Origin: Myxococcaceae bacterium
GTDB taxonomy: Bacteria; Myxococcota; Myxococcia; Myxococcales; Myxococcaceae
DNA: 32,338 bases
NCBI GenBank assembly: GCA_022616315.1
Contig: JAKEEX010000263.1
Location: 1 to 32,338, forward strand
Direction of reading: 5' to 3'
Of the stretch, positions 8,344-16,100 are shown piece after piece. Numbering within the stretch: the first letter of the stretch is position 1; the number at the start of each line of letters is the position of its first letter. The notes under the pieces are model-generated. The model ran no database searches. It saw nothing but the letters and a program-made list of their open reading frames with translations, and was not told the DNA's origin. Position numbers and translations under genes: made by a program.

Positions 8344-9078
8344 TCAGGCGAAGAAGTCCACCATCCCCGTGTCGAGGTTGTACATCGCCCCGGCGATCTT
8401 GAGGCCGCGCTGCTTCTCAAGCTCTTGCAGCACCGGGCTGTTCTCCCGGATGTACCCCATCGTCAGCTCGACGTTCTTGCGTGCCACTGCATCGACGAAG
8501 GCGGGGTTCTTCGACGAGCGCTCACCCTCGAAGGTCGTCGCCTGCACCGCGGGCTTGAGCTTGGCGAGCAGGCCGGTGAGGTTGCCGAGCTCGACGTTGT
8601 CGATGGCGCCCTTGATGGCGCCGCAGGCGGTATGCCCCATGACCAGGGCGACCTTGGCACCGGCCGCCTTGCAGGCGAACTCCATGCTGCCGAGGATGTC
8701 GGTGTTGGCCACGTTGCCAGCGACGCGTGCATTGAAGATGTCGCCGAGGTTGAGGTCCATGATGACCTCGCCTGGCGCCCGCGAGTCGATGCAACTGAGG
8801 AGGACCGCCGCGGGGTACTGGCCCTTGGCGAGGGCCTTCTGCTGGGCGAGGAAGTTGCCCGCCGCCTTGCTCTTCCCCGTGCGGAAGCGCTCGTTGCCGC
8901 GCTTCATGAGCGCCAGGATGTCGTCCGGGCTCATCTTGTCGCGCTGCTCCTTGGTCATCGCAGCCGCGTAGGCGCCGTAGAGCGTGCCGCCCAGGAGCGT
9001 GAGGGCGGGAACGGACGCAGACGCTTGGAGCAATAGGCGGCGGCCGAAACCACCGTCGGGCTTCTTGGTGTCTTGCAT
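8344..9078 (-). CDS. Exported beta-class carbonic anhydrase
   Basis: The 244-residue protein interconverts CO2 and bicarbonate. Beta-class zinc ligands are Cys96, His149 and Cys152 (CIDSRAP and GHTACGA), with the Asp98/Arg100 dyad. Residues 11-40 form an N-terminal export signal with a twin arginine (FGRRLLLQASAS, then a hydrophobic stretch), suggesting Tat-dependent or Sec export to the periplasm rather than the usual cytosolic location. ATG 9078 is set by a near-perfect AAGGAGG six bases upstream; longer in-frame extension is unsupported. The gene converges on the deacetylase with 4 intervening bases and has no neighbour in its own direction, so it appears monocistronic. Confidence 0.92.
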   Translation of the reverse strand: MQDTKKPDGGFGRRLLLQASASVPALTLLGGTLYGAYAAAMTKEQRDKMSPDDILALMKRGNERFRTGKSKAAGNFLAQQKALAKGQYPAAVLLSCIDSRAPGEVIMDLNLGDIFNARVAGNVANTDILGSMEFACKAAGAKVALVMGHTACGAIKGAIDNVELGNLTGLLAKLKPAVQATTFEGERSSKNPAFVDAVARKNVELTMGYIRENSPVLQELEKQRGLKIAGAMYNLDTGMVDFFA

Positions 9079-9499
9079 GCGGACCTCCTTGTTCGCGTGC
9101 TTCGCTCGGTCCGCTCGCCTCGTACGCGCACTGCACTCCGTCCATCCATTGCGCTCTCTGGCCAGTGAATCTGTCGGACACTTCTCCTCCCCCGGGTGCC
9201 AGCGCGTGATCATTTCGTCCTCCGGACGATGTCCAGCGGGGAGCTGCGCACGGCGAACGTCCTTCGGAGCGGCCCCGCGCAATCGCGCCGAGCTTCGAGC
9301 TGGTGGCCCGGGACGGAGGGAGGCCTCGGAGCGAAAGGGGCCCGACGGCCGGAAGCGGAGCACGGGGCGTGGGTTCGCCCCCTTGGATGTTGGGAGCCGC
9401 GGCAGAGGACCACCTGATTGCGACCAGGTCCAGGGCGCCCCATCTCAGGCGTGGACTTCCCTCGTCGGTGCTGTCGACGGAGACGAGCGGGGAGAGGCC
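9079..9499. other. Divergent intergenic region, 421 bases
   Basis: The stretch lies between the divergent carbonic anhydrase gene and the repeat-protein gene. Frames here are in-phase extensions of those genes or antisense shadows without family features. Small inverted repeats are visible: TCGTCC-TCC-GGACGA at 9215-9229 and ACCTG-N8-CAGGT at 9412-9429. Promoters for both genes should be here, but I could not assign them confidently. Confidence 0.5.
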
Positions 9500-10444
9500 A
9501 TGGCTGAACAGCGGCGCTTGCGCCCGACCGAGATGCTCCGGGACTTCGCCCTGTCGCTCGAGCGCCTCGTCACGGAGCAGGCGGCGAGCAGCGCCGTGCA
9601 GGGCGCCGCGGACGGCCTCCGCTCCGAGCTGCCAGAGATGGATGCGCAGGTCCGTGCGCTCGTCCGGGACGGAGTGGCCATCGCTGGGCGCCTGGCGCGC
9701 GATGTGGCACGGCGCGAGGCCGCCACGCCGGGGGCCACCGCGTACCTCGTCGCGGCCGCGGCCATGCGGGGCGCGCTCGACGAGCTTCAGCGGCATGTGA
9801 AGACGGGGCTGCCCGACGCCCTGGGCCGGCGCCTGGAGTCCTGGCTCGAGCACACGTCCGAGGAGTCCGCCCTCCGCAGCAAGGCCATCCGCAAGCCCGG
9901 GGACCGCGCGAGGATCTCCGCAAAAGGCGCGGTGGACGGCGCGGTCGAGGAGTTTCATCGCGCCCTTCCCCAGGTCGAGGCGGACGTGCACAAGCTGACG
10001 CCGCTCGCAGCGGAGCTCGCCTCCGAGGCGGGCCGGGGGCTCCTGGGCGGACTGGAGTCGAAGGCGACGGAGGGTGCCGAGCGGTACGTGCACCTGCTGG
10101 AGCGGGCCGGGCACGCACTCGTCCACGAGGTGACCGTGGCTGTGGAGGACGAGCTGCGGGTGCACCGGGAGCGCTCGGGCGGGACGGTGGGTGCCGCCCT
10201 CGAGGCACTCTCCGAGCGGTCCGCAGCGGCTGCGGTGCGAGGGGCGACGGACGAGCTGGTCCGGAGGCTCGAGCGCGCCCGCGCTCCCGTGGCATGGGAG
10301 GAGGCCCTCTTCCGGGCGAGCCGGCAGGTCTCCCGTGGAGTCCTGAGCACTCTGGGTGCAAGCCTTCGTCGCCCCGCGCTGGTGGCAGCGGCTGCCTGTG
10401 GTGCGCTCCTCGTCGCGGCCCTGCTCCTGCGCAGCCGGAGGTGA
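9500..10444 (+). CDS. Alanine-rich helical repeat protein with C-terminal membrane anchor, unknown function
   Basis: I do not recognise this 314-residue protein. It is Ala/Arg/Glu/Leu-rich and predicted helical, with a single C-terminal transmembrane segment (~292-310, RPALVAAAACGALLVAALLL) followed by RSRR, so the bulk should face the cytoplasm in a tail-anchored arrangement. A motif of the form A-x-x-G-A-x-D-[EG]-[LF] recurs near residues 33, 89, 145 and 247, with a weaker copy at about 191, giving a period of roughly 47-56 residues. There is no N-terminal signal. ATG 9500 follows GGGGAGAGG; the frame is open far upstream, but that part overlaps the carbonic anhydrase gene antisense and is not credible. 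The next gene starts 180 bases downstream and is probably a separate unit. Confidence 0.75.
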   Translation: MAEQRRLRPTEMLRDFALSLERLVTEQAASSAVQGAADGLRSELPEMDAQVRALVRDGVAIAGRLARDVARREAATPGATAYLVAAAAMRGALDELQRHVKTGLPDALGRRLESWLEHTSEESALRSKAIRKPGDRARISAKGAVDGAVEEFHRALPQVEADVHKLTPLAAELASEAGRGLLGGLESKATEGAERYVHLLERAGHALVHEVTVAVEDELRVHRERSGGTVGAALEALSERSAAAAVRGATDELVRRLERARAPVAWEEALFRASRQVSRGVLSTLGASLRRPALVAAAACGALLVAALLLRSRR

Positions 10445-10624
10445 GCCGACCGCCGCGCAAGAGGGCTGCATGGTCGGTCCAGGGCGCAAGCGCGGCGCGC
10501 CTTCCACGCCCCCCTCACTCTGGACCGCTCGGGCCCCTCCCTGCCCGTCTCCTGTGAGGCTCGCCCGCGCCGACACAGCTTGCAGGCCTGGGGCCCACCC
10601 GAGGTCCCGCGCGAGGAGACGCAC

Positions 10625-11299
10625 ATGACGACGCCCCGCCCACAGCTCGAGTCCGCCCGCCCCCGCGCGCTTCGGAGCCGGGCGCGTCTCGGAGCCCTGC
10701 TCGCAGGCGGCATCGCGCTCACCCTCTCCGCGTGCGCCAGCGCCATTCAGGTGACGCGGGACTTCGACCCGGACGCGGACTTCACGGCCTACCGCACCTT
10801 CGCCATCCGCGGGGGCGAAGTCATCGAGCGCACGAACTCGGGCGCGCCGACGCGCACGCAGCTCGAGGAGCGATTGGAGACGGCGCTCCGCAACACGCTC
10901 CAGGCCCGGGGACTCGAGGAGAACGACGCGTCACCGGACGTCTACGTCACCTACGTGGCCGGGGCCCAGGACCGCACCCAGGTGGAGAGCTGGGGCGTGC
11001 ACGCTCAGGCGGGGATGGGCTGGCGCGGCGGATGGGGCATGGGCGGTTGGGGCAGGGGCGGCATGGGCATGGGAGGGTGGTGGGGCCCCAGCTACCAGCG
11101 CTTCTGGTCCCGCACCTACACCCAGGGCTCCCTCATGGTGGACATGGTGGACGCGCACACCCAGCAGCTGGTGTGGCGCGCCTACTCCAGCGCGGAGGTG
11201 ACGCCGGAGAAGCTCGCTGGACCCAGTGGCGCCGCGTTCATCCAGGAGGTGCTGGACAAGGCCTTCGAGGCGTTCCCGCCCGCGCATAGGAGGCGGTGA
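10625..11299 (+). CDS. DUF4136 domain lipoprotein
   Basis: The 224-residue protein has a long basic N-region, a hydrophobic core and the lipobox LSAC with the lipidated Cys at 37, so it is an envelope lipoprotein. The mature part matches DUF4136: VTRDFDPDADFTAYRTF (44-60) near the start and a C-terminal domain with GSLMVDMVDAHTQQLVWR. Between them is a striking Gly/Met/Trp-rich segment (~129-152) made of GGWGMGG-like units. ATG 10625 has GAGGAG upstream at good spacing; an upstream in-frame ATG at 10580 would delay the signal peptide. A barrel protein follows after 14 bases, so the two are likely co-transcribed. The domain's function is not known to me. Confidence 0.86.
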   Translation: MTTPRPQLESARPRALRSRARLGALLAGGIALTLSACASAIQVTRDFDPDADFTAYRTFAIRGGEVIERTNSGAPTRTQLEERLETALRNTLQARGLEENDASPDVYVTYVAGAQDRTQVESWGVHAQAGMGWRGGWGMGGWGRGGMGMGGWWGPSYQRFWSRTYTQGSLMVDMVDAHTQQLVWRAYSSAEVTPEKLAGPSGAAFIQEVLDKAFEAFPPAHRRR

Positions 11300-11313
11300 A
11301 GGAGGAGGAGACC

Positions 11314-11997
11314 ATGCGCATTGCTTCTGCGGTGTCGCTCGGGCTGCTGGCGCTCGTGTGTGCCCGGCCGGCGAGGGCCCAGCTCGTCCGGGAGGTGCGC
11401 GACCCGGAGTCGCCCGTCACCTTCAACATCGGCGGCGGTACCTCCATCCCCCTCTTGGATTCGGCGGCCCACTTCAAGGTGGGGGGAAGCTTCCAGATCG
11501 GGCTGGCCTACAACTTCAGCAACCTCCTCGGTCTCCAGGCCGAGTACCTCTACAGCGGCTACGACGTGCGGGACCGGCTGGTCGTTTCCAACGACGTCGA
11601 GGGCGACCACACCATGCAGTACGGCACCCTCAACGCCGTGGTGAACGTCGTCCCCGCGCGGCCGGTGGGCGTGTACCTGATTGGCGGCCCCGGCCTCTAC
11701 CACCGCCGGGTCACCATCTCGGAGTTCGCAGGCACGGCCATTGGCACCCACTGCGACCCCTGGCTCTTCGTCTGCTTCCCCGTGGCCGTGCCCATCCGGA
11801 ACGTCCTCGCCAGGCGGACCAGCTACGACTTCGGGCTGAATGCGGGGGCCGGCGTCGCCCTGCGGCTCGGTGGCACGGCGCGCCTCTACCTCGAGTCGCG
11901 CTACCACTTCATGTTCGGCCCCACCTTCGACACCCCGGAGGGACCGGTGAAGGCCAACGGACAATACCTGCCCATCGTGTTCGGGCTTCGCATCTGA
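11314..11997 (+). CDS. Small outer-membrane beta-barrel protein
   Basis: The 227-residue protein has a cleavable signal peptide (MRIASAVSLGLLALVCARP, cleavage after ARA) followed by alternating amphipathic strands: FNIGGGTSIPL, SFQIGLAYNFSNLLGLQAEYLYSG and LYLESRYHFMFGP. This is typical of an 8-stranded OmpA/OmpX-like barrel. The last residues (PIVFGLRI) end in a barrel-type beta-signal strand, though not in the classic Phe. ATG 11314 is preceded by GGAGGAGGAG (11301-11310); the in-frame GTG at 11296 lies upstream of that ribosome site. It sits 14 bases after the DUF4136 lipoprotein, suggesting a two-gene envelope operon. Its stop is 6 bases from the convergent queG stop. Ligand and role are unknown. 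Confidence 0.8.
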   Translation: MRIASAVSLGLLALVCARPARAQLVREVRDPESPVTFNIGGGTSIPLLDSAAHFKVGGSFQIGLAYNFSNLLGLQAEYLYSGYDVRDRLVVSNDVEGDHTMQYGTLNAVVNVVPARPVGVYLIGGPGLYHRRVTISEFAGTAIGTHCDPWLFVCFPVAVPIRNVLARRTSYDFGLNAGAGVALRLGGTARLYLESRYHFMFGPTFDTPEGPVKANGQYLPIVFGLRI

Positions 11998-12003
11998 GGA
12001 GAC

Positions 12004-13056
12004 TCACCGGCTCGAGCGGGGAGGATTGAGCGCAGGGGGGAGCTGGGTGAGCGCCCAGCGCGCGGCCTCGCTGACCACGTCGCTCGCGTCCGCGGCGAGC
12101 TGCTCGAGCAGTGGCCGCGCTTCCGTGTCCCGCATGGCGCCGAGCGCGTAGCACGCGTTGCGGCGCAGGCCATCGTACTTGGCCCGCGCGATGGCGGTGC
12201 CCGCCGTCAGTGCGTGGTGCTCCTCGGGCGTGAGCGCCGCGAGCTCGCGCACGGACAGCGCAGCCACGGGGCGCGGCAGGAAGCGGTGGCCCGGGGCGGG
12301 CAACGGGGCCGCGTTGAGCGGGCACACCGTCTGGCAGAGGTCGCAGCCGAAGACGAGGTTGGAGTACGCCACCCGCAGCGGCTCCGGGGCCGCGCCCTCG
12401 TTCTCGATGGTCTGGTACGACAGGCACAGCCCCGAATCCACGCGCTTGCCGGGACGGATGGCGTGCGTGGGGCAAGCATCGATGCAGAGCGTGCACTGGC
12501 CGCACCGGTCCTCCACGCGCTGCCCTGCATAGGCGTCCACCTCCGCGTCGAGCAGCATCACCGCGAGCAGCACCCAGGAGCCGTGCGCCTCGGTGATGAG
12601 GCACCCGTTCTTGCCCACGTAGCCCAGGCCTGCGCGCACGGCCCACACCTTCTCCATCACGGGGCCGTAGTCCACCTCCGCGTACGTTCCGATGTCGGGG
12701 TGCGCCTCGCGCAGCAGACGGCGCAGGGTGCGCAACCTGTCGCGCAGCGTCGCGTGGTAGTCGCGTCCACGGGCATAGCGCGCGATGGGAGAGTCCGCGG
12801 TGGCCTCGTCGTCCACGTGGTAGGCGCACGCCAGCGCCACGACGGTGCGGGTGCCGGGGAAGAGGCGGGTGACGTCCAGCCGGTCCTCGGCGCGCGCGGC
12901 CATCCAGTCCATGTCCGCGGCCAGACCCGCATCGAGCCAGGCACGCAGCACCTGGGGCGGAATGGGCTCGGGCCGTGCGAAGCCGCACAGCTCGAAGCCC
13001 GCTGCGCGGGCGAGCGTGGCCACCTCGGTGGCGGAGAGGATGGAGGCGGGCGTCAC
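12004..13056 (-). CDS. queG: Epoxyqueuosine reductase QueG
   Basis: QueG performs the last step of queuosine biosynthesis, reducing epoxyqueuosine in tRNA to queuosine with cobalamin and two 4Fe-4S clusters. The 350-residue protein shows EVDYGPVMEK with the conserved Asp129, GYVGKNG (145-151), cluster cysteines at 185/188/191/195 (CGQCTLCIDACP), Cys211 (GLCLSYQTIEN) and 238/241/245 (CDLCQTVCP), and a C-terminal HEAT-like repeat (~300-340). The start is GTG 13056 with TAGGAG six bases upstream. It lies 23 bases after a corrinoid adenosyltransferase gene in the same direction, so two cobalamin-related genes appear co-transcribed, although QueG uses the cofactor rather than making it. Confidence 0.95.
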   Translation of the reverse strand: MTPASILSATEVATLARAAGFELCGFARPEPIPPQVLRAWLDAGLAADMDWMAARAEDRLDVTRLFPGTRTVVALACAYHVDDEATADSPIARYARGRDYHATLRDRLRTLRRLLREAHPDIGTYAEVDYGPVMEKVWAVRAGLGYVGKNGCLITEAHGSWVLLAVMLLDAEVDAYAGQRVEDRCGQCTLCIDACPTHAIRPGKRVDSGLCLSYQTIENEGAAPEPLRVAYSNLVFGCDLCQTVCPLNAAPLPAPGHRFLPRPVAALSVRELAALTPEEHHALTAGTAIARAKYDGLRRNACYALGAMRDTEARPLLEQLAADASDVVSEAARWALTQLPPALNPPRSSR

Positions 13057-13079
13057 CGCACGCTCCTAACGGGCCCTTC

Positions 13080-13637
13080 TCAGGGCTTCTCCGCAATCCA
13101 CTTCACGTCCGCCACACCGGCCCGCTCGTTGGCCACCCGGGCGAGCGTGAAGAGGAGGTCCGACAGGCGGTTGAGGTAGATGGCCACCAGCGCGTCCACG
13201 TCACCCGCGCGCATCAGCGGCACCACCCGGCGCTCGGCACGACGACACACGGTGCGCGCCACATGCAGGGCGCTCGCGGCGCGCGTGCCGCCCGGGAGGA
13301 TGAAGTGGGTCATCGGCGCGAGCTCGGCGTCGAAGGCGTCCATGGCCTTCTCCATCTCCTCGACCCAGAGGGGCTTCACCCTTGGGATGTGGTCCGCGGC
13401 CTTCGTCCCCATCGGCGTCGCGAGCACGGAGCCCACGGTGAAGAGCTGGTCCTGCAGGCGCTGCAACAGCGCATCGAGCTCCCGGTCCAGCTCCATGCTG
13501 CGGGCCATGCCGAGGCAGGCGTTCAGCTCGTCCACCTCGCCGTACGCATCCACCCGCGCGTCGTCCTTCGGTACGCGGCCCCCGCCGAACAGGCCCGTCT
13601 CTCCTGCGTCTCCGGTCTTCGTGTAGATGCGCGTCAC
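13080..13637 (-). CDS. pduO: PduO-type ATP:cob(I)alamin adenosyltransferase
   Basis: The 185-residue protein transfers the 5'-deoxyadenosyl group of ATP to cob(I)alamin, making adenosylcobalamin. The N-terminus has the ATP-binding signature YTKTGDAGETGLFGGGRV (5-22) and VDAYGEVDELNA, and the C-terminal helices carry CRRAERRVV and NRLSDLLFTLAR, all diagnostic of the PduO/MMAB family. The GTG start at 13637 has AAGGAG seven bases upstream. That GTG shares bases with the stop of a 28-codon ORF (GTGA), and queG begins 23 bases after its stop. Length is standard for the family. The product supplies adenosylcobalamin-dependent enzymes; queG itself does not need the adenosyl form. Confidence 0.94.
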   Translation of the reverse strand: MTRIYTKTGDAGETGLFGGGRVPKDDARVDAYGEVDELNACLGMARSMELDRELDALLQRLQDQLFTVGSVLATPMGTKAADHIPRVKPLWVEEMEKAMDAFDAELAPMTHFILPGGTRAASALHVARTVCRRAERRVVPLMRAGDVDALVAIYLNRLSDLLFTLARVANERAGVADVKWIAEKP

Positions 13638-13720
13638 GGCCTCTCCTTCGCTTCGCGGAACGCTTTGTCTCCGAGCTCGAGCGCCTCAGCAATCACCACG
13701 CTGCTTGTATGGTCCGTCAC
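13634..13720 (-). CDS. 28-residue ORF bridging the nucleotidyltransferase and adenosyltransferase genes
   Basis: A short frame starts at GTG 13720, which overlaps the stop of the upstream nucleotidyltransferase gene (GTGA), and ends at a TGA overlapping the GTG start of the adenosyltransferase gene (again GTGA). The peptide ends in a helix-like VIAEALELGDKAFREAKERP. It could be a coupling peptide, a remnant of a lost HEPN-type partner gene, or chance. The double overlap is seen directly; expression is inferred. Confidence 0.35.
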   Translation of the reverse strand: MTDHTSSVVIAEALELGDKAFREAKERP

Positions 13721-14067
13721 AGCGCCACTCCGTCACGCTCGATCTCCGTTGCCAGAAGGCGCTCCTGCCTCATCAAGAGAGAATATCGCTCCGCGGAGAG
13801 CACCAGTGGAGAGAGGCGCAGGTCGGCTTCGCATCCGATGGCGACGGCACGCGAAACCGTGTCGAACCGCTCACCTTCCGCGAGCCCCTCGACAACGACC
13901 AATACGTCGACGTCGGAGTCCGGAAGCAGTCCGTCGCCGCGGGCGAACGAGCCGAAGAGCGCAATTCGCTCGAGCCTGACGCCGAACCTCCGCCTGGCCC
14001 ATTCGGTGAACTGCTCCAGTGCGCTCGCGACCTGAAGTGGGACGTGCGGGCCCTCTCGCATCACCAT
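13717..14067 (-). CDS. Minimal nucleotidyltransferase (MNT/MntA-like), no HEPN partner
   Basis: The 116-residue protein matches the minimal DNA-polymerase-beta-type nucleotidyltransferase fold: ALFGSFARGDG at 36-46 with the nucleotide-binding Gly39-Ser40, and DSDVDVLVVV at 50-59 with metal-binding Asp52 and Asp54. MNT proteins usually act as antitoxins that AMPylate a HEPN toxin encoded alongside. No HEPN gene is seen on either side; only a 28-codon ORF follows. ATG 14067 has AAGGA eight bases upstream; ATG 14076 would add three residues but overlaps that site. The gene diverges from the Fur-controlled iron permease gene. The fold is clear, while a toxin-antitoxin role is doubtful here. Confidence 0.85.
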   Translation of the reverse strand: MVMREGPHVPLQVASALEQFTEWARRRFGVRLERIALFGSFARGDGLLPDSDVDVLVVVEGLAEGERFDTVSRAVAIGCEADLRLSPLVLSAERYSLLMRQERLLATEIERDGVAL

Positions 14068-14159
14068 GATCGACATCCTTGCACCGGGTCTCCTTCCAGG
14101 TAACGCCCGTTGCTCTCCCGCCCTGCCCCGCAGGCGGAGCCACCAGGCGTCCGTAAGTT

Positions 14160-14178
14160 GATAATGATTCTCAATATT
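14160..14178 (+). promoter_or_regulatory. Fur box upstream of the FTR1 fusion gene
   Basis: GATAATGATTCTCAATATT matches the 19-base Fur consensus (GATAATGATAATCATTATC) at 15 of 19 positions by hand count, in a short AT-rich island within very GC-rich DNA. It lies 35 bases before the ATG at 14214. Its position suits iron-dependent repression of the iron permease. The neighbouring nucleotidyltransferase gene diverges from the same interval, so it could also be affected. Confidence 0.8.
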
Positions 14179-14213
14179 GATTCACGCCGCGACTCCTGGT
14201 ACACGGGGCCGTC

Positions 14214-16073
14214 ATGCGCGCGCCCCTGTTCGCCCTGCTGCTTCTCGCCGTCCCCGCCCTGGCCGCCTCACCGGCGCCGCAGGACACGCGGACGTGGCAC
14301 CGGCTCGTCGGCATCCTCCAGTACCTGGAGGCGGATTACCCGATGGCGGTGGAGTCGAAGTCGGAGTTCGAGCTCGCCGAGCAGCGCAGCTTCGCCGCTG
14401 AAGCGGTGGAGGCACTGAAGGAGATTGGGCCCGCGGGCGCCGGCTTCGTTCCGCGCATGTTGGCCATCAAGGCAAGGGTGGACCGGGCCGAGGAGCCCGA
14501 GGCCGTGAGCCATGACTGCGGCAGGCTCGCCGAGGAACTGGTGCTCGCGGGTGGCCTCACGCGCTCGCCCCGCCAGCCACCGTCGCTCGAGCGCGGCGCC
14601 CAGGTGTTCGCCGCGTCGTGCACGGCCTGCCACGGCGCGGACGGCAGCGGCAAGGTGCCCATCGCAGAGACCATGGAGCCGCGCCCGGCAAACTTCCTCG
14701 ACGGCGAAGTCATGGGCGGGCTCATGCCGTACAAGGCCTTCAACACCACCAGCTTCGGCGTCACCGGGACGGCCATGGCGGCCTTCCCTACGCTCTCGGA
14801 CGAGGACCGCTGGAGCGTCGCCTTCTACCTCTTCACGCTTCGCCAGCCCGGGTGCGACCACAAGCCGCCGAGGGTGACGCTCGAGGAGCTGGCCACCTCC
14901 ACCGACGCCGACCTGGTGGCGAAGTACGGCGAGAAGGAGCTCGCGTGCCTCCGCCGGACGATTCCGGACGTGGATGAGGAGCGCTCGCTGCTCATCGCGC
15001 GCGGCGGCGTGGAGGACGCGTTGCGGCTCGCTGCCGAGGGCAATGCCACGGCCGCACGCCAGGCGCTGCTCGACGCCTACCTGATGGGACTGGAGCCGGT
15101 GGAGGCCAAGCTGCGCATGCGCGGCCCCACCGTGGTGGACGAGCTCGAGAAGGCCTTCCTCCGCACCCGGGTGGCGTTCGAGCAGGGCAGCCCCCGCGCC
15201 GCGGACGAGGGGAAGGTACTGCTCTCCATGCTCGACAAGGCACGCCGCTCGAGCGGGGGCACGCCCGACTTCCTCGCAGTGCTCGGAATGACGCTGCTCA
15301 TCCTCCTGCGCGAGGGCTTCGAGGCCACGGTGGTGGTGGCGGCGCTACTCGCCGCGCTGAAGAAGATGGGCACGCCGGACCACGCGCGCGTGGTGCACGT
15401 CGGCTGGGTGTCCGCGCTGCTCGTCGGTGCGGTGGCCTTCCTCTTCGGACGGCACCTCCTCGCGGGCGCCAACCAGGAGCTGATGGAGGGCGTGGTGGCC
15501 CTCGTGGCGGTGGCGATGCTCCTCTACGCCGCGCTGTGGCTCAACGCGCGCGCCAACATCCGCGTCTTCATGGGCGAGCTGCGCCAGAAGATGCAGGGCG
15601 CGCTCGGTCGCGGCAGCATGGCGAGCCTCTTCATCGTCTCCTTCTCCGCGGTGCTGCGCGAGAGCTTCGAGACGGCGGTGTTCCTGCAGGGGCTCGCGGT
15701 GGACAGCGTGTCCGGCGTGGCGTGGGGCTCGGTGGCAGGTGTGCTGCTGATGCTTGGCTTCGTGTTCCTCATCAACCGCGTGGGCTACGTGCTGCCCATG
15801 AAGACGCTGTTCTCCGCGTCCACGGTGCTGCTCGTGGCCACCGCCGTCGTGCTGCTCGGCAAGGGCCTCCATGCGCTCCAGGAGGTGGGGATGATGCCTC
15901 TCGCCCCCATCGGGAAGGGCAGCTTCTCCGTCGAGTTTCTCGGCGTGTACGCGGATGTGGTGTCCCTCGTGCCTCAGCTGGTGCTGACGCTTGTGTCCCT
16001 CGCGTACGTCGGGCTCCATCGCATGGGGTGGTGGCCCGGGAGCGGAAGCCGCACGGCAGCGCAGGCGCGCTGA
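14214..16073 (+). CDS. Cytochrome c-FTR1 iron permease fusion
   Basis: This 619-residue protein couples a periplasmic heme domain to an FTR1/EfeU-type high-affinity iron permease. After a signal peptide (LFALLLLAVPALAA) comes a helical region, then cytochrome c with CTACH (Cys136, Cys139, His140) and a probable axial Met188 (GTAMAAF). From ~353 on there are about seven membrane helices with the two FTR1 motifs REGFE (366-370) and RESFE (482-486), which bind Fe(III). Family knowledge suggests Fe(II) is oxidised before transport; the fused heme domain may supply that electron step (inference). The ATG lies downstream of a clear Fur box, so iron repression is likely. The gene appears monocistronic; its stop is 27 bases from the convergent Nudix-MBL gene's stop. 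The ribosome site is weak (ACGGGGCC). Confidence 0.92.
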   Translation: MRAPLFALLLLAVPALAASPAPQDTRTWHRLVGILQYLEADYPMAVESKSEFELAEQRSFAAEAVEALKEIGPAGAGFVPRMLAIKARVDRAEEPEAVSHDCGRLAEELVLAGGLTRSPRQPPSLERGAQVFAASCTACHGADGSGKVPIAETMEPRPANFLDGEVMGGLMPYKAFNTTSFGVTGTAMAAFPTLSDEDRWSVAFYLFTLRQPGCDHKPPRVTLEELATSTDADLVAKYGEKELACLRRTIPDVDEERSLLIARGGVEDALRLAAEGNATAARQALLDAYLMGLEPVEAKLRMRGPTVVDELEKAFLRTRVAFEQGSPRAADEGKVLLSMLDKARRSSGGTPDFLAVLGMTLLILLREGFEATVVVAALLAALKKMGTPDHARVVHVGWVSALLVGAVAFLFGRHLLAGANQELMEGVVALVAVAMLLYAALWLNARANIRVFMGELRQKMQGALGRGSMASLFIVSFSAVLRESFETAVFLQGLAVDSVSGVAWGSVAGVLLMLGFVFLINRVGYVLPMKTLFSASTVLLVATAVVLLGKGLHALQEVGMMPLAPIGKGSFSVEFLGVYADVVSLVPQLVLTLVSLAYVGLHRMGWWPGSGSRTAAQAR

Positions 16074-16100
16074 GTCAGCGACGCGGGCTCTCGCTTCCGC

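Noticed and set aside
9412-9429. ACCTG-N8-CAGGT inverted repeat as an operator
   Set aside because: Five bases per arm with a wide spacer is expected by chance in GC-rich DNA.
13634-14067. Toxin-antitoxin system
   Set aside because: The nucleotidyltransferase is clear but no HEPN toxin gene is present, so I do not call a toxin-antitoxin pair.
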